DNA of 64,000 nucleotides from Tsukamurella sp. TY48 (GCF_019656655.1 NZ_BPMV01000001.1:2170001-2234000); one strand, 5' to 3'; counted from the first letter of the stretch, positions 1-8,506 are shown. The notes: generated by a model not told the origin, from the sequence alone. Numbers and translations: made by a program.

Positions 1-317
1 GGCTTTCTAACAAGCGGTGAACCGCATCGACTTACTCACGGCGATGGGAAGTTCACACGGGAGACAGTTTCCCCGACGATCGCGCGCCTGATCGTCAGTG
101 AGGAGGGAGCCCGGCGGTCAGCTGTCAACCTCCTCGAATCCTTGGTCTGGCTGCGGAACACCGAAGATGGCGACACGAACGCCTTTCGGAGGCAGAGTTG
201 AACCCGCTGAATACGCACGTAGGGCGGCTGCACTTCTCGACCCAGACCCGGGTTCGGCGGGCGGCCGAGATCCCCGGTTAAGTCTTCGTCGCCGCGAGCC
301 CGGTCGAGAATGTCTGT
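1..317. other. No gene recognised
   Basis: I see no convincing coding frame, RNA gene or clear terminator in this left edge of the window. It precedes the first supported gene. Confidence 0.4.
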
Positions 318-1169
318 ATGGAGCGGCAGATCGACTTCTCACGTGACCGGCAGATGTTGTGCGGTCGGTGCGAGCATCAGTGGCGGGTGGACCTGGAGTG
401 GATCGACGGGTGGGAGCAGGGTGCAGAGCTGTGCCCCGGCTGCGGTGTGAACTGCGAGTCGGAAGATGCGCCTCGGGTCACCGTCGATCCTGATGACGTG
501 GCCTTGGATGACCAGCTTGTGACCAGTCTCTTCTGGTATCACACCAGCACATATCCAGACTGGCCCACGACGAACTTTGATCCTGCCGCTCACCTCGATC
601 CCGTTGTTCAGCAGATGATGGGTGGAGCTGGGGCGGTTGCGGACTGGTCTGTTCGTCAACGAGCCAAGGCGCTCCACGTCGGGACGTATGAGGCTGCCGT
701 CGAGAACATGCTCAGGCGCATCACGGACCAGAACGACCAGGGGAGTCAGTTCTACCTGTATCGGGTGCACGTCGAACCGTCGGCGGTGGTTCGAGAGGGA
801 TGGGCACCCGAGAGGACCAACGGTGTCGGTGATGTAGCCCTCGATGAGGTCTGTCCACCGGGAATCGATGCCGCGCGGTACCTCAACTACTTCGAGGACC
901 GTGGCGGCGTGTCTCTCGCGTTGGGGCGCGACGCGATCCGAGGGGTGCAGCGGATCGCCGTGCCACTCGGCGACGCAGCAGATGCGGGCTGGGTGCGGCG
1001 CGTTGCGGGTGAGATCGAAGCCGCGTCGCCCGTCGCGCCCGAACGCGAAGCGAGCGAACTGCTGCGGCGCGACGACCTTCTCAGGTCTGGCTATGTCAAC
1101 TCCGTTGGGCTCCACCACGACGGCTTGACCTGGCTCCAGGCGAGCAGCGTTGAAGGAGTTCGCGTGTGA
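318..1169 (+). CDS. Hypothetical protein with N-terminal zinc ribbon, 3' end replaced by IS21 sequence
   Basis: The 283-residue frame starts with two CxxC pairs (CGRC near residue 15 and CPGC near residue 39), which look like a zinc ribbon. A globular domain follows (about residues 120-240) that I do not recognise. The last 25 codons, from about 1,094, read through sequence matching the inverted end repeats of the adjacent IS21 element, so the native C-terminus has probably been cut off by the insertion. Function unknown. The start codon is the first ATG of the open frame and has no strong ribosome binding site. Confidence 0.55.
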   Translation: MERQIDFSRDRQMLCGRCEHQWRVDLEWIDGWEQGAELCPGCGVNCESEDAPRVTVDPDDVALDDQLVTSLFWYHTSTYPDWPTTNFDPAAHLDPVVQQMMGGAGAVADWSVRQRAKALHVGTYEAAVENMLRRITDQNDQGSQFYLYRVHVEPSAVVREGWAPERTNGVGDVALDEVCPPGIDAARYLNYFEDRGGVSLALGRDAIRGVQRIAVPLGDAADAGWVRRVAGEIEAASPVAPEREASELLRRDDLLRSGYVNSVGLHHDGLTWLQASSVEGVRV

Positions 1170-1179
1170 GAATTTCGGT

Positions 1180-1383
1180 ATGAGTGATCGGTTCCCGCGG
1201 TATCGGGTGTTGACCGGGCCGGATGACGCGACGTTCTGCTTCCGGGTCAGCGAGGCTTTGGATCTGGGATTCGTGCTCCAGGGCGGGCCGGCGGTCACGT
1301 TCGGGGAGGGTTCGGTGATCGTTGCTCAGGCCGTGGTGTGGCCGGGGCCCGGCGAGCCGCCTCGAGTTCCGGTCGATCGCTAG
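1180..1383 (+). CDS. DUF1737 domain small protein
   Basis: The 67-residue product carries the DUF1737 signature: it begins YRVLTGPDD, contains RVSEALDLG, then GGPAVTF and a closing VIVAQAVVW. The family has no established function. The ATG at 1180 is chosen because the match begins a few residues later. The gene lies inside the inferred IS21 limits, in the opposite direction to istAB and 10 bases from the istB stop, so it may be a passenger gene or a leftover of nested events. Confidence 0.7.
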   Translation: MSDRFPRYRVLTGPDDATFCFRVSEALDLGFVLQGGPAVTFGEGSVIVAQAVVWPGPGEPPRVPVDR

Positions 1384-1393
1384 AGCGCCGGGC

Positions 1394-2215
1394 TTATTGA
1401 GCGGTGGCCTCGGTGTGTGCGAGGCGGTAGCTGTGGGTACCGGTTTCGATGATCGTGCCGCGGTAGGTGAGGCGGTCGACGATCGCGGCGCAGAGGCGGG
1501 GGTCGGTGAAGGTGTCGGTCCAGCCGGAGAAGGACTGGTTGGAGGCGATCGCGACGCTGTTCTTCTCCTCGCGTTCGGTGAGGACTTGGAAGAGCAGTTC
1601 GGCGCCGCGGCGGTCGAGTTCCATGTAGCCCAGCTCATCAATTATTAGGAGATCGACGCGGCCGTAGCGGTTGATGGTCTTCGCGAGCTGCTTCTCGTCA
1701 GCGGCTTCGACCAGCTCGTTCACCAGTTTGGTGGCGAGAGTGTAGCGGACCCTGAATCCCTGTTCGGCGGCCGCGGTCCCCAGCCCGATGAGCAGGTGGC
1801 TTTTGCCGGTTCCGCTGTCGCCGATGAGGCAGAGCGGTAGGCCGTGGCGGATCCAGTCGCCGGTGGCGAGTTGGTGGATGGTGGCGGCTTCGATGTCGGG
1901 GTTGGCGTCGAAGTCGAAGTCCGCCAACCACTTATCCCGAGGGAACCCCGCGGCTTTCACACGACGAACGGTCGAACGCCGGTCCCGGTCGTCGACTTCT
2001 GCCAGGAGGAGTTCGGCGAGGAACCCCTGATAAGAGAGCTGCTGCTTCGCCGCGTTGGTGAGGTGCTGGTCGATCATCGACCGCACTGTCGGTAGCCGCA
2101 GGCGTCGGCAGGCCTGGTCAACAGCGGCGAGGGCGGCCTCTTCGGTGAGGCCGCCGCGGCGCCGCAACGATGGCGCCAACGTGGTGGCCTGGGATTTCGA
2201 GGTGGTGGTGGTCAT
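1394..2215 (-). CDS. istB: IS21-family helper ATPase IstB
   Basis: The 273-residue AAA+ ATPase assists IstA in target selection and strand transfer. Visible motifs are a Walker A loop GDSGTGKSHL around residue 113 and a Walker B LLIIDELGY, followed by a sensor region ending VDRLTYRG. The length is normal for the family (about 250-270). The ATG overlaps the istA stop (ATGA), so the two genes are translationally coupled. Confidence 0.93.
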   Translation of the reverse strand: MTTTTSKSQATTLAPSLRRRGGLTEEAALAAVDQACRRLRLPTVRSMIDQHLTNAAKQQLSYQGFLAELLLAEVDDRDRRSTVRRVKAAGFPRDKWLADFDFDANPDIEAATIHQLATGDWIRHGLPLCLIGDSGTGKSHLLIGLGTAAAEQGFRVRYTLATKLVNELVEAADEKQLAKTINRYGRVDLLIIDELGYMELDRRGAELLFQVLTEREEKNSVAIASNQSFSGWTDTFTDPRLCAAIVDRLTYRGTIIETGTHSYRLAHTEATAQ

Positions 2216-3906
2216 AGTTGCCTTTCCGGAGTCGGTGGTGGTGGAGCGTCTGAGGCGGTGCGCCGCCGCAGGAGCCGGTCGTAGGCGGTCACCGTCGGCA
2301 GCGGCCGGCGGTCTGGTGGGAGGCCGGCGATCACCGCGGCCGGGTCTGCGAGGCGTCGTTGGGTGAGGCTGACAACTCGTTGCTCACGCCAATCGGCATG
2401 GCGAACGTGATGACGACCCGAGCTGGCCCCACCCGCCATGTCGCTAGTGGTCAGCATTGCTGCGTCTGCGCGGCGGGCCTCCACCGCGACCACCTCGGCG
2501 GTCACCGCCCCGACCCGCAATGCAGCGTCGATGCCGGCAGTCACCGCGTCCTCGGGCAGGCTGCGGTGCAACAGCAGCACGTCGATCAGCTCGCTGGTGC
2601 CGTCGGCGTCGCCGTTCACTCGTCGGGCAGCGGCCCAGAACGCATCATGCGCGGGCGTGAACACTCCGGCTGCGCGGGCTTGGGCCAATGCTGTTGATCC
2701 CGGAAGTGCGCCGGGTTTGAACTTGAGGACCTCGAGGTAGTGGTCGAGGTCGATCTTCGAAATGCCGCGGCCAGCGACTCGCTGGTGCCGAGCCACCAGG
2801 GTGCGTCCGTCGTAGACCAGCAGCTGCGAGGCCTGCAGTGAGACTCGGACCCGGCGGCCGATCAGATGCGCCGGCACCGAGTACTTCACCATCCGAACGG
2901 TGATCATCGCCGAGCGATCCACCCGTGGCGTGAGGATCAGGCCCGGGTCGAAATCCTCCACGGGCAGCGGCGCGAGCGCTGCCCGGTCGTGTTGGTAGTC
3001 CTGGCCGATGGTGCGCATTCGTCCGTCGATCCGGCGGCCCTCGTCGCGGGCTTCCCAGACTTTGATCTGCTCGTTGAGCTCATCGAGGGACTCGACCTGC
3101 GGCATCGGGGTCAGCCGGTTGCGGCGGAACCAGCCGACCTCGCCCTCGACTCCGCCCTTCTCATGCGCCCCGGCGATACCGGGCTGGCAGTAGAACGGAT
3201 CGAATCCGTAGTGCGAGTGAAACAGCGTCCAGCGCGGGTTCTCCTGCCGCCGCCGGTCCCCGCCCTGCAGCACCGCCACCACCGCCGAGGTGAGGTTGTC
3301 GTAGCGGATGTGCCGGGTCGGGACCCCGCCGAGCTCGCGGAACGCTTCAACGTGCCCTTCCAGGAACGCTTCCTGTCCGCCTGTCGGGTAGACCCGGTGA
3401 ATGGCCTTGCCCGAATGCGAGAGCCGGTAGACGAACATGTGGCATTTGGTCTTGATCCCGTTCAGGATCACCCAGACCTCGCCGAAGTCGACCTCCGCCT
3501 CCGCGCCTGGGGCGTGGTCCTGGGCGATGAACACCTCCGTGCGGCGGCCGGCCTCCAGATCGATCTGGGCTCGGCGGACGCGGACGTAGTCCCGCACCGT
3601 CGAATACGACAACTCCTCGGCGCCGTGCTCGATCGCCAGGCGCTCCCGGATCCGGGTCGCCGTGTGCCGCTGCTTGCGCGGGGCATCGAGATCCAACCGC
3701 AGCATCGCATCGATCGCCGATTTGAACGGATCGAGCCGCGGCGATGACCGCTCCGGCGTCTTCCGTGGCGGCGGCTCCGCTGACGACAATGCCTGCCGCA
3801 CCGTTCGGCGGTGCACGCCGTGCTTGCGCGCCAACGCCCGGATACTCATGCCCTCGACTCGGGCGTCCCGCCGGATCTGCGCGAACAGCTCCACCTTCGA
3901 TCCCAT
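2212..3906 (-). CDS. istA: IS21-family transposase IstA
   Basis: This is the DDE-type transposase of the element (564 residues from the chosen ATG). An N-terminal helix-turn-helix (MSIRALARKHGVHRRTV) is followed by the RNase H-fold core, with the acidic residues in AEVDFGEVWV and IRYDNLTSA and a glutamate in KGGVEGEVGWF. A C-terminal Mu-type beta barrel region follows. The start at 3906 (MGSKVELFAQ) is preferred over upstream in-frame ATGs, which would extend into the terminal repeats. The length is slightly above the usual 390-520. Confidence 0.92.
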   Translation of the reverse strand: MGSKVELFAQIRRDARVEGMSIRALARKHGVHRRTVRQALSSAEPPPRKTPERSSPRLDPFKSAIDAMLRLDLDAPRKQRHTATRIRERLAIEHGAEELSYSTVRDYVRVRRAQIDLEAGRRTEVFIAQDHAPGAEAEVDFGEVWVILNGIKTKCHMFVYRLSHSGKAIHRVYPTGGQEAFLEGHVEAFRELGGVPTRHIRYDNLTSAVVAVLQGGDRRRQENPRWTLFHSHYGFDPFYCQPGIAGAHEKGGVEGEVGWFRRNRLTPMPQVESLDELNEQIKVWEARDEGRRIDGRMRTIGQDYQHDRAALAPLPVEDFDPGLILTPRVDRSAMITVRMVKYSVPAHLIGRRVRVSLQASQLLVYDGRTLVARHQRVAGRGISKIDLDHYLEVLKFKPGALPGSTALAQARAAGVFTPAHDAFWAAARRVNGDADGTSELIDVLLLHRSLPEDAVTAGIDAALRVGAVTAEVVAVEARRADAAMLTTSDMAGGASSGRHHVRHADWREQRVVSLTQRRLADPAAVIAGLPPDRRPLPTVTAYDRLLRRRTASDAPPPPTPERQL

Positions 3907-3962
3907 CATTGGCCACCACCTGCTTCGGCTCGTGAAAGTCAGTTCACGAGCAACCATCGGGT

Positions 3963-4050
3963 GGGGCCAGATCAAACCGTCGCAACACCACCGGCGAGTC
4001 GCAAACGGGGCCAGGTCAAGCCGTCGAGCCGGGGCCTACTCAAGCTGTCA
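3963..4050. repeat. Three IS21 terminal repeats
   Basis: Three 20-base units start at 3963, 4007 and 4031. They share GGGGCC, then TCAA, then C-n-GTC, and the outer edge ends in CA as IS21 termini do. These are the transposase binding sites at the istA-proximal end. Confidence 0.75.
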
Positions 4051-4306
4051 CAACCACAGGTCCCTAGCACCGCCCTTGCCGTCTCCTCGGGATCTCACAG
4101 CGAGTCACCATGCCTCCGCCCTGGTCGATCTGCTGCCCGTGAACCTCAAGGATCCATTCGGATCGGTGGTCGGCTTTGACGACGGTGATCCGACGCGGTG
4201 GGCTCGGTGGGTCAGCGCGATGTTCAGTTTGATCGTCCACCCTGGGCGCGTGCTTGCCGCGCTGGATGTCCAAGTGGTCCAGCCTCGCTGAAAGAGCGGA
4301 GTCAAC
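4051..4306. other. Interval without a confident gene
   Basis: A short open stretch on the + strand ends at a TGA near 4291, and an overlapping one exists on the - strand. Neither has a start or a recognisable family. The interval could hold the cut remains of a gene interrupted by the IS21 element, but I cannot support a call. Confidence 0.3.
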
Positions 4307-4753
4307 ATGATCGAACGCACCGGGCCTGCGATCCGCGAGGCCCTTGGGGAGGCGGCACCCGCCGAGCTTCCGAAGTTCGAGGCTGAGTTCCGCGCGACGC
4401 TGGCTGAGACTGACGGAGACTTCGACACCGCTCGGATCGAGGAGGTCATCACTCGCTGGTGGCCCGTCGCGGTGCAGGCGGCGGATCCGATTCCGCCGGA
4501 GGAGCTGGAGTTCGCCCACCAGTGCACGTCAGAACCACTAGTGACGGTCGGTCAGGCAGCGAAGCGGCTAACGATGTCCCGCGACGAGGTGGAGCGTCGG
4601 GTCCGTGACGGTGCGCTCCGCGGGTGCTGGTTGGGCCATCCGCCGAGGCGTTTCCGTATCCCAGTGAGCGAGGTTGCGCGGTACCTCGATCAGTTGGGGG
4701 TGCAGATGGTCCGCGAGGACGCGGATGGGATCGACGATGACCTCAATCGTTGA
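4307..4753 (+). CDS. DUF6247-like protein with C-terminal excisionase-type helix-turn-helix
   Basis: The 148-residue product has two parts. Residues 1-65 (IREALGE..., FEAEFRATLAE, VITRWWPVA) resemble the small actinobacterial DUF6247 proteins, often found beside toxin genes. Residues 75-130 (VTVGQAAKRLTMSRDEVERRV, then PVSEVARYLDQL) resemble the MerR/excisionase-type winged helix used by recombination directionality factors. It could be an antitoxin-like regulator or an excisionase for the element. The assignment rests on pattern only. A short AAAGAGCGGAG lies just upstream of the ATG. Confidence 0.5.
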   Translation: MIERTGPAIREALGEAAPAELPKFEAEFRATLAETDGDFDTARIEEVITRWWPVAVQAADPIPPEELEFAHQCTSEPLVTVGQAAKRLTMSRDEVERRVRDGALRGCWLGHPPRRFRIPVSEVARYLDQLGVQMVREDADGIDDDLNR

Positions 4754-4779
4754 GGTTCGGTGCCGATCAAAGGCGCGGC

Positions 4780-5700
4780 TCACGAAGCATCGACGACCTT
4801 CCATCGGATCTCGACGTAGGGAGCGGTGTACTGGCCGCCGTAGATGTTCTCGTGTTGAACCTTGATGACCTCGACGGTGGCGAGTCGCCCATGCTCGTTC
4901 ATCAGCACCACTGTGTCGCCTTCGCGTGCGACGACGGTCCGCCCAGGCACCAGATACCCAGCCAGCTCTCCACCGTCGACATCGGTGCGGCGGATGCCCA
5001 CCGCCTTGATGGGGTCCTTGTATACGGAGACCGAGTCGGGTCCGTGTCCGGTTGCCTCGAAGGCAAACTCGGAGTCTCCGAATCCCCATCTGTACGTGTT
5101 TTGAGGCGCGTCGGCGAACGCGAAGCGTACTGCACCTTCCACTGACGGGCTCCGCCACTGAGATGGCTCAGTGCGCACAGCTTGACGTTCGAGTCGCGCC
5201 GACCGTTCACGCAGCGTGGCGATAGGAGTGGCGTTGTCGCGGTTCGCGGGAAGTCCTTCGATCCACCGCCAGAGGTCCTCGATCTGTTCGGATCCTGGAA
5301 AGTCGGCTGGCGAGGATGGATCGTAGTTGAAGGGGAACCCCTTCGGCTGACGCTCCGCGAGCCAGGCGGGGAGTCGGAAGTTCAGGTTGTCCTTGAACAA
5401 CACCGCGACCCAAGTATCAGGTCGCTCGGCGTAGACATCCGAGATGTAGTGGTTCTCCTGGCCGACGCCCGATCCCGGCAGGGTGTCTGCCCGATCGACG
5501 TAGTTGTCGTCTGCGACGAGGAGGATGTGCCTGCTGTCGACCACGCGACGCATGAAACCCGTGAGTTGGTCCCCGTAGTCAAGGTCGGCGTCGATGAGAA
5601 CGTCGTAGCCGAGCGCCTTGAGCTGGCTGGCGAGAAGCCGAACCCATTGACGGTGATCTGCCGAGGTCCATGCGTACGAGATGAACAGATCTGCGCTCAT
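4780..5700 (-). CDS. TIR/SEFIR-domain protein
   Basis: The 306-residue protein opens with a TIR-type fold: DLFISYAWTSADHRQWV in strand A and the first helix, YDVLIDADLDYGDQL in the BB region, and SRHILLVADDNYV in strand C-D. Bacterial TIR proteins commonly cleave NAD or make signalling nucleotides in anti-phage defence. Residues about 190-306 form a beta-rich region I do not recognise, which may be the sensing part. It is the last gene of a leftward operon after a lipoprotein and a secreted protease, 41 bases from the protease stop. The ATG at 5700 begins the TIR strand directly. The catalytic glutamate cannot be assigned by eye. Confidence 0.75.
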   Translation of the reverse strand: MSADLFISYAWTSADHRQWVRLLASQLKALGYDVLIDADLDYGDQLTGFMRRVVDSRHILLVADDNYVDRADTLPGSGVGQENHYISDVYAERPDTWVAVLFKDNLNFRLPAWLAERQPKGFPFNYDPSSPADFPGSEQIEDLWRWIEGLPANRDNATPIATLRERSARLERQAVRTEPSQWRSPSVEGAVRFAFADAPQNTYRWGFGDSEFAFEATGHGPDSVSVYKDPIKAVGIRRTDVDGGELAGYLVPGRTVVAREGDTVVLMNEHGRLATVEVIKVQHENIYGGQYTAPYVEIRWKVVDAS

Positions 5701-5741
5701 GCTTCTCCTATGGTTCGTTCCGCCGGCACTCTCCAGCCGCC

Positions 5742-6509
5742 TCACCGGACGCCGCCCGACAGGAGCGTCAGGTTCATCAGGTTCATCGGCGGAGACAGGT
5801 GGTAGAAGGTGACAGTGTCGGATCCTGCCGTGCTAGCCAGTCCCACACCAGCAACCGTGCCGTCCTTCTTCTTCACGAAGCCCAGCGCACCCGAGTCGCC
5901 CTCCAGTGCGTGGATGTTCGCGGTGACACGATCTCCCGAGATACTCGTGATCGGTCCGCAGGTCTCCTCGGTGCGCGATCCGAACTTGCAGATCTCCATG
6001 CCCTCACGGAGCTTCTCCACCGGCAGGACCTCGGAGACCTTGTACTTGCCACCGATCAGGCTGGAGTGGAATGACGACCGCGGATCCAGCTTGATCAGCG
6101 CGAAGTCTGTGGTGATCGATGCGAATCCCTCGATGCTGGAGTACCGCGTGCCCTTGTCCTGCGCCGCGGTGTAACGCCCCAGAGGGACAGCAGTGAGTGG
6201 CGCACGTGCATCGGTGTAGAAGACCATGTCCTCGTATCCCGTGTTCTGGAGGCAGTGTCCCGCCGTGGCCGCGTACAGCTCCTTGCGGTCCGCGCTCGCA
6301 GCGAGGAACCCGATGGTGCATCGCTTGATACTCGTGTGCGCGTTGTTAACCTGCCCAATGGCCCCTCCGGGAGCGAAGCCACCGGGGAACGAGAGCCACT
6401 TGTTGTCCGGGGTAGCCGAGGCGACAGGTGCCATGGTCACCTGCGCGGCGACGAGCACCGACGCGGTGACGACAGCCCCTGCGATGCGTCGAAGCGTTGT
6501 GGTGGACAC
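5742..6509 (-). CDS. Secreted trypsin-like serine protease
   Basis: The 255-residue protein begins with a Sec signal peptide (RR, a hydrophobic run, then VASA near residue 32). The chymotrypsin-fold triad is visible: His in TAGHC, Asp in TTDFALIKL, and Ser in EGDSGALG. Paired cysteines near the histidine and in ICKFG/EETCG fit the family's disulfides. The product should be exported. It sits 3 bases downstream of the lipoprotein gene and 41 bases upstream of the TIR gene, so the three look like one transcript. The substrate is unknown. Confidence 0.85.
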   Translation of the reverse strand: MSTTTLRRIAGAVVTASVLVAAQVTMAPVASATPDNKWLSFPGGFAPGGAIGQVNNAHTSIKRCTIGFLAASADRKELYAATAGHCLQNTGYEDMVFYTDARAPLTAVPLGRYTAAQDKGTRYSSIEGFASITTDFALIKLDPRSSFHSSLIGGKYKVSEVLPVEKLREGMEICKFGSRTEETCGPITSISGDRVTANIHALEGDSGALGFVKKKDGTVAGVGLASTAGSDTVTFYHLSPPMNLMNLTLLSGGVR

Positions 6510-6512
6510 GGT

Positions 6513-6877
6513 TCAGCCCCCGATCTTGCTGAAGTCGTTGGGCCCCTGGTTGGGAGTCGCGCCAGTGACAACCGTGGGCGCGGAAGGAGCGGTCGTGCAG
6601 TTGTACACGGCGCACACGGTCGCATCCGCAGTCGTGGGAGACGCCGCCGAGGTCGTCGCGGTGCTGGTGCCCGCTGGCTTGGTCGTGGTAGCGCGTCCTG
6701 CGGTCCCTGGGGCGCATCCGCTCGGCAGGGCTCCAGAGATTGGGTCGACCGCAGTGCAGCGTGCCGCCTCGGTGTCGGGGGTCGCGGTCCCCCTACGACC
6801 GAACTGCAACCCGCAAGGGTCATCAGAAGCCCAAGGGGGATGGCCACCGCCAGGCGCTGTCTGCCGCGTTGTTCCAT
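6513..6877 (-). pseudogene. Lipoprotein gene with a one-base frameshift
   Basis: From ATG 6877 the frame encodes a lipoprotein signal (GLLMTLAGC, a good lipobox) and then runs into an unrelated frame. The Thr/Ala/Pro-rich body with several cysteines (AVYNCTT, ending FSKIGG at 6513) is in another frame. Adding one G to the five-G run near 6796 would join them in frame as SSVVGGTATPDT. So it is either a recent loss-of-function mutation or a sequencing error in a homopolymer. First gene of the protease-TIR operon. Confidence 0.6.
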
Positions 6878-6987
6878 AACCTGAATGTTTACATATCGAT
6901 TCTTGTGGTGTAGTAATCGCGCTCTTGGGTCGCGATGCCTACGTCACGAAGTCGGCTGGTCGGGCCGTCCGGGAGCCCGTAGCGACA

Positions 6988-7018
6988 ACAGGGCCGTCAG
7001 CGTTGCTGACGGCCCTGT
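6988..7018 (-). terminator. Strong hairpin downstream of the 7032 lipoprotein gene
   Basis: A perfect 14-base inverted repeat (ACAGGGCCGTCAGC and its complement) with a 3-base loop lies 13 bases after the stop of the leftward gene. There is no clear U-tract, so it may act as an intrinsic or stabilising 3' hairpin. Confidence 0.65.
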
Positions 7019-7031
7019 TCTGCGAGCTGGA

Positions 7032-7436
7032 TCAGATCGGGATGTCCCCGGGCTCGACCGGGGCCACGGGCGTAACAGCTTCGGGCTGGCTGGCTTCTGG
7101 GAGCATCCACGGCTCCACCGGCGCGACGGGGGTGATCCGGTGGAGCGGGGGACCGACGTCGATCACCCGCTCGCCCTCGGGCGGGTAGATCACGGGGCAA
7201 TTGGCGTCGAGATGGTGTTCTTCGGTGCCGTCGGGCCCGATGCGGATCGTGTGCGTGCAGCCGTCGGCGTCAGGTTCGGACTGACGGTTGGTCCCCCCGC
7301 CCGGGGTTGTGATTGAGGTGCCGTAGGAGCTGGTCGGTTCCGTCGCGCGGTGACCAGCGGGAGGGAATGAACAACTGGCCGCGCCAACGGTCAGCACCAG
7401 GGCGGCACCGGCTGAGACGATGGTCGAGAACTTCAC
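7032..7436 (-). CDS. Small lipoprotein
   Basis: The 134-residue product starts at GTG 7436, preceded by GGAGG. It has a hydrophobic N-terminus ending AASC, a plausible lipobox (the cysteine would be lipidated and anchored in the membrane). The mature part has two cysteines around residues 60-80 and a Pro-rich tail containing two TPVAPVEP copies. It resembles no family I know. It is divergent from the VOC-domain gene at 7538, with a 101-base shared promoter region. One copy of the 10-mer GTCGGTCCCC lies inside it. Confidence 0.65.
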   Translation of the reverse strand: MKFSTIVSAGAALVLTVGAASCSFPPAGHRATEPTSSYGTSITTPGGGTNRQSEPDADGCTHTIRIGPDGTEEHHLDANCPVIYPPEGERVIDVGPPLHRITPVAPVEPWMLPEASQPEAVTPVAPVEPGDIPI

Positions 7437-7496
7437 TGGGGTCCTCCGGATTCGGGGTGAGGCCAACGTTTCAGAATACGTCAGAGGAATCGAATT

Positions 7497-7532
7497 AGCC
7501 AGCGCTACACCATCACTCAAGAAATAGGAACC
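7497..7532 (+). promoter_or_regulatory. Leader with conserved CTACACCA ... AGAAATAGGAAC block
   Basis: The sequence CTACACCATCACTCA followed by AGAAATAGGAAC sits just before the ATG at 7538. A near-identical block lies upstream of the leftward gene starting at 16328. The AGGAA part may serve as the ribosome binding site. The upstream TACACCA part is likely a promoter or operator element shared by element operons. Confidence 0.45.
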
Positions 7533-7537
7533 TGCAC

Positions 7538-8197
7538 ATGAGCGACGAGGAAGAGGAACTGACCCCGTTCGAGAAGGCCTACCTGAAGTCTGACGTGCGA
7601 CGGATCGTCGAGGAGGGCTTGGCGAACACCAGCCCCCGCCGCGTGTGGGCCCGCGGCCCTGACCAGGAGGATCCCGATGCGGCACAGCGCGAATACGACG
7701 AGAATCCCGAGCTGCGCGAGATGCTCAAGCGCGCCGCCGAATCCCCGAGAGTCACTCGCTCGTACCAGCACCGCGATCTGCCGCCCGAGGTCCAGGAGAT
7801 CGTTGACCGAGGACTGTCGGTCCCCCACGAGGGCCTGCACCCTCGGCCGCTGCGCCGCCATCTGCCGCCCGAGGTGGCGCTGATGATGCTCTACTGCAAT
7901 GACGTTGAAGCCAGCGCGCAGTTCTACCGAATCCTGGGCTTCGACCTTCGCGCGGAAAGGGTTGGGGACATTGATACGTACCGGTCCACCGGGTCCACGA
8001 CTCTGTGGCTGTGGCCCGCGGGGGAGAGGCTCCCAGTGACCTACGTGCGCCTGGGGTGCAACGTGGCGGACCCCGCCGCGACCGTCGAGGCTCTACGGGC
8101 TGAGGGCTTCAGTGTCGCGGGAGATGTTGGTGTCGGTCCCCGGTGCGCCGTCGACCCGGACGGCAACCCGGTGGAGCTGGGAAGGAGGGGCCGCTGA
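7538..8197 (+). CDS. VOC (glyoxalase/bleomycin-resistance fold) domain protein
   Basis: The 219-residue protein has an acidic, helical N-terminal part (1-110) of unknown role containing two HRDLPPEV / RHLPPEV repeats. A C-terminal VOC half-barrel (about 115-217) follows: MMLYCNDVEASAQFYRILGF, a WLWPAG strand, and PRCAVDPDGNPVELG. VOC proteins are metal-dependent enzymes or binding proteins, and the substrate cannot be read here. It overlaps the next small gene (TGATG). Confidence 0.7.
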   Translation: MSDEEEELTPFEKAYLKSDVRRIVEEGLANTSPRRVWARGPDQEDPDAAQREYDENPELREMLKRAAESPRVTRSYQHRDLPPEVQEIVDRGLSVPHEGLHPRPLRRHLPPEVALMMLYCNDVEASAQFYRILGFDLRAERVGDIDTYRSTGSTTLWLWPAGERLPVTYVRLGCNVADPAATVEALRAEGFSVAGDVGVGPRCAVDPDGNPVELGRRGR

Positions 8198-8358
8198 TGA
8201 CCGATGAGGAATCCACTCGCATGCGCGCGTCCGCGCCCCGCGAGGCTCGGCGCAGCGTTGCCGTCCGCAGCGCGGCCGCGAAAGTTGCCGTCAAGGCCGC
8301 TACGAGACAGGGCAAGAGCCCGGACCTTCGCCTCGTCAAGCTCGCCGAGGCGACGTAG
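8197..8358 (+). CDS. Small basic hypothetical protein
   Basis: The 53-residue, Arg/Lys/Ala-rich product starts at an ATG overlapping the upstream stop (TGATG) with a strong AAGGAGGGG site. No family recognised. The basic character could mean nucleic-acid binding. Confidence 0.5.
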   Translation: MTDEESTRMRASAPREARRSVAVRSAAAKVAVKAATRQGKSPDLRLVKLAEAT

Positions 8359-8402
8359 CTGGGCGCGTTCGGCTCTGGACGCCCCAGCTCGTGGAGAGGA
8401 TG

Positions 8403-8459
8403 TCAGCGGTGACTGCCACGGTGGGGTACGGGGACTCCCGCACGGCGCAGACGGGCTGC
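8403..8459 (-). pseudogene. Fragment duplicating the 3' end of the 9226 gene
   Basis: On the - strand, 18 codons read AARLRRAGVPVPHRGSHR and a stop. This is the C-terminus of the gene at 9226-9438 with one substitution (G to S). No upstream part or start is present. The surrounding nucleotides are about 85% identical, so this is a duplicated tail left by recombination. Confidence 0.7.
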
Positions 8460-8506
8460 CGCGCCTCCACCTGCTGACCGAGGTAGCGACAGATACTCTC
8501 CAACGC

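Larger units (their letters stand above)
1094..4050 (-). mobile_element. IS21-family insertion sequence carrying istA and istB
   Basis: Two overlapping leftward genes encode the DDE transposase IstA and the helper ATPase IstB. At the right end three imperfect 20-bp direct repeats (3963-3982, 4007-4026, 4031-4050) share the pattern GGGGCC-n3-TCAA-n-C-n-GTC, typical of IS21 multiple terminal repeats. An inverted match to the second repeat lies at 1118-1137 (19 of 20 bases), and a weaker match to the outermost repeat lies at 1094-1113 with the same 4-base spacing. The left terminus is therefore about 1094, upstream of a DUF1737 gene. I see no target duplication. Confidence 0.75.

Noticed and set aside
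5562-7300. GTTGGTCCCC sites near 5562 and 7291 as further copies of the 10-mer
   Set aside because: Each differs by one base from the exact word, so they were left out of the count.
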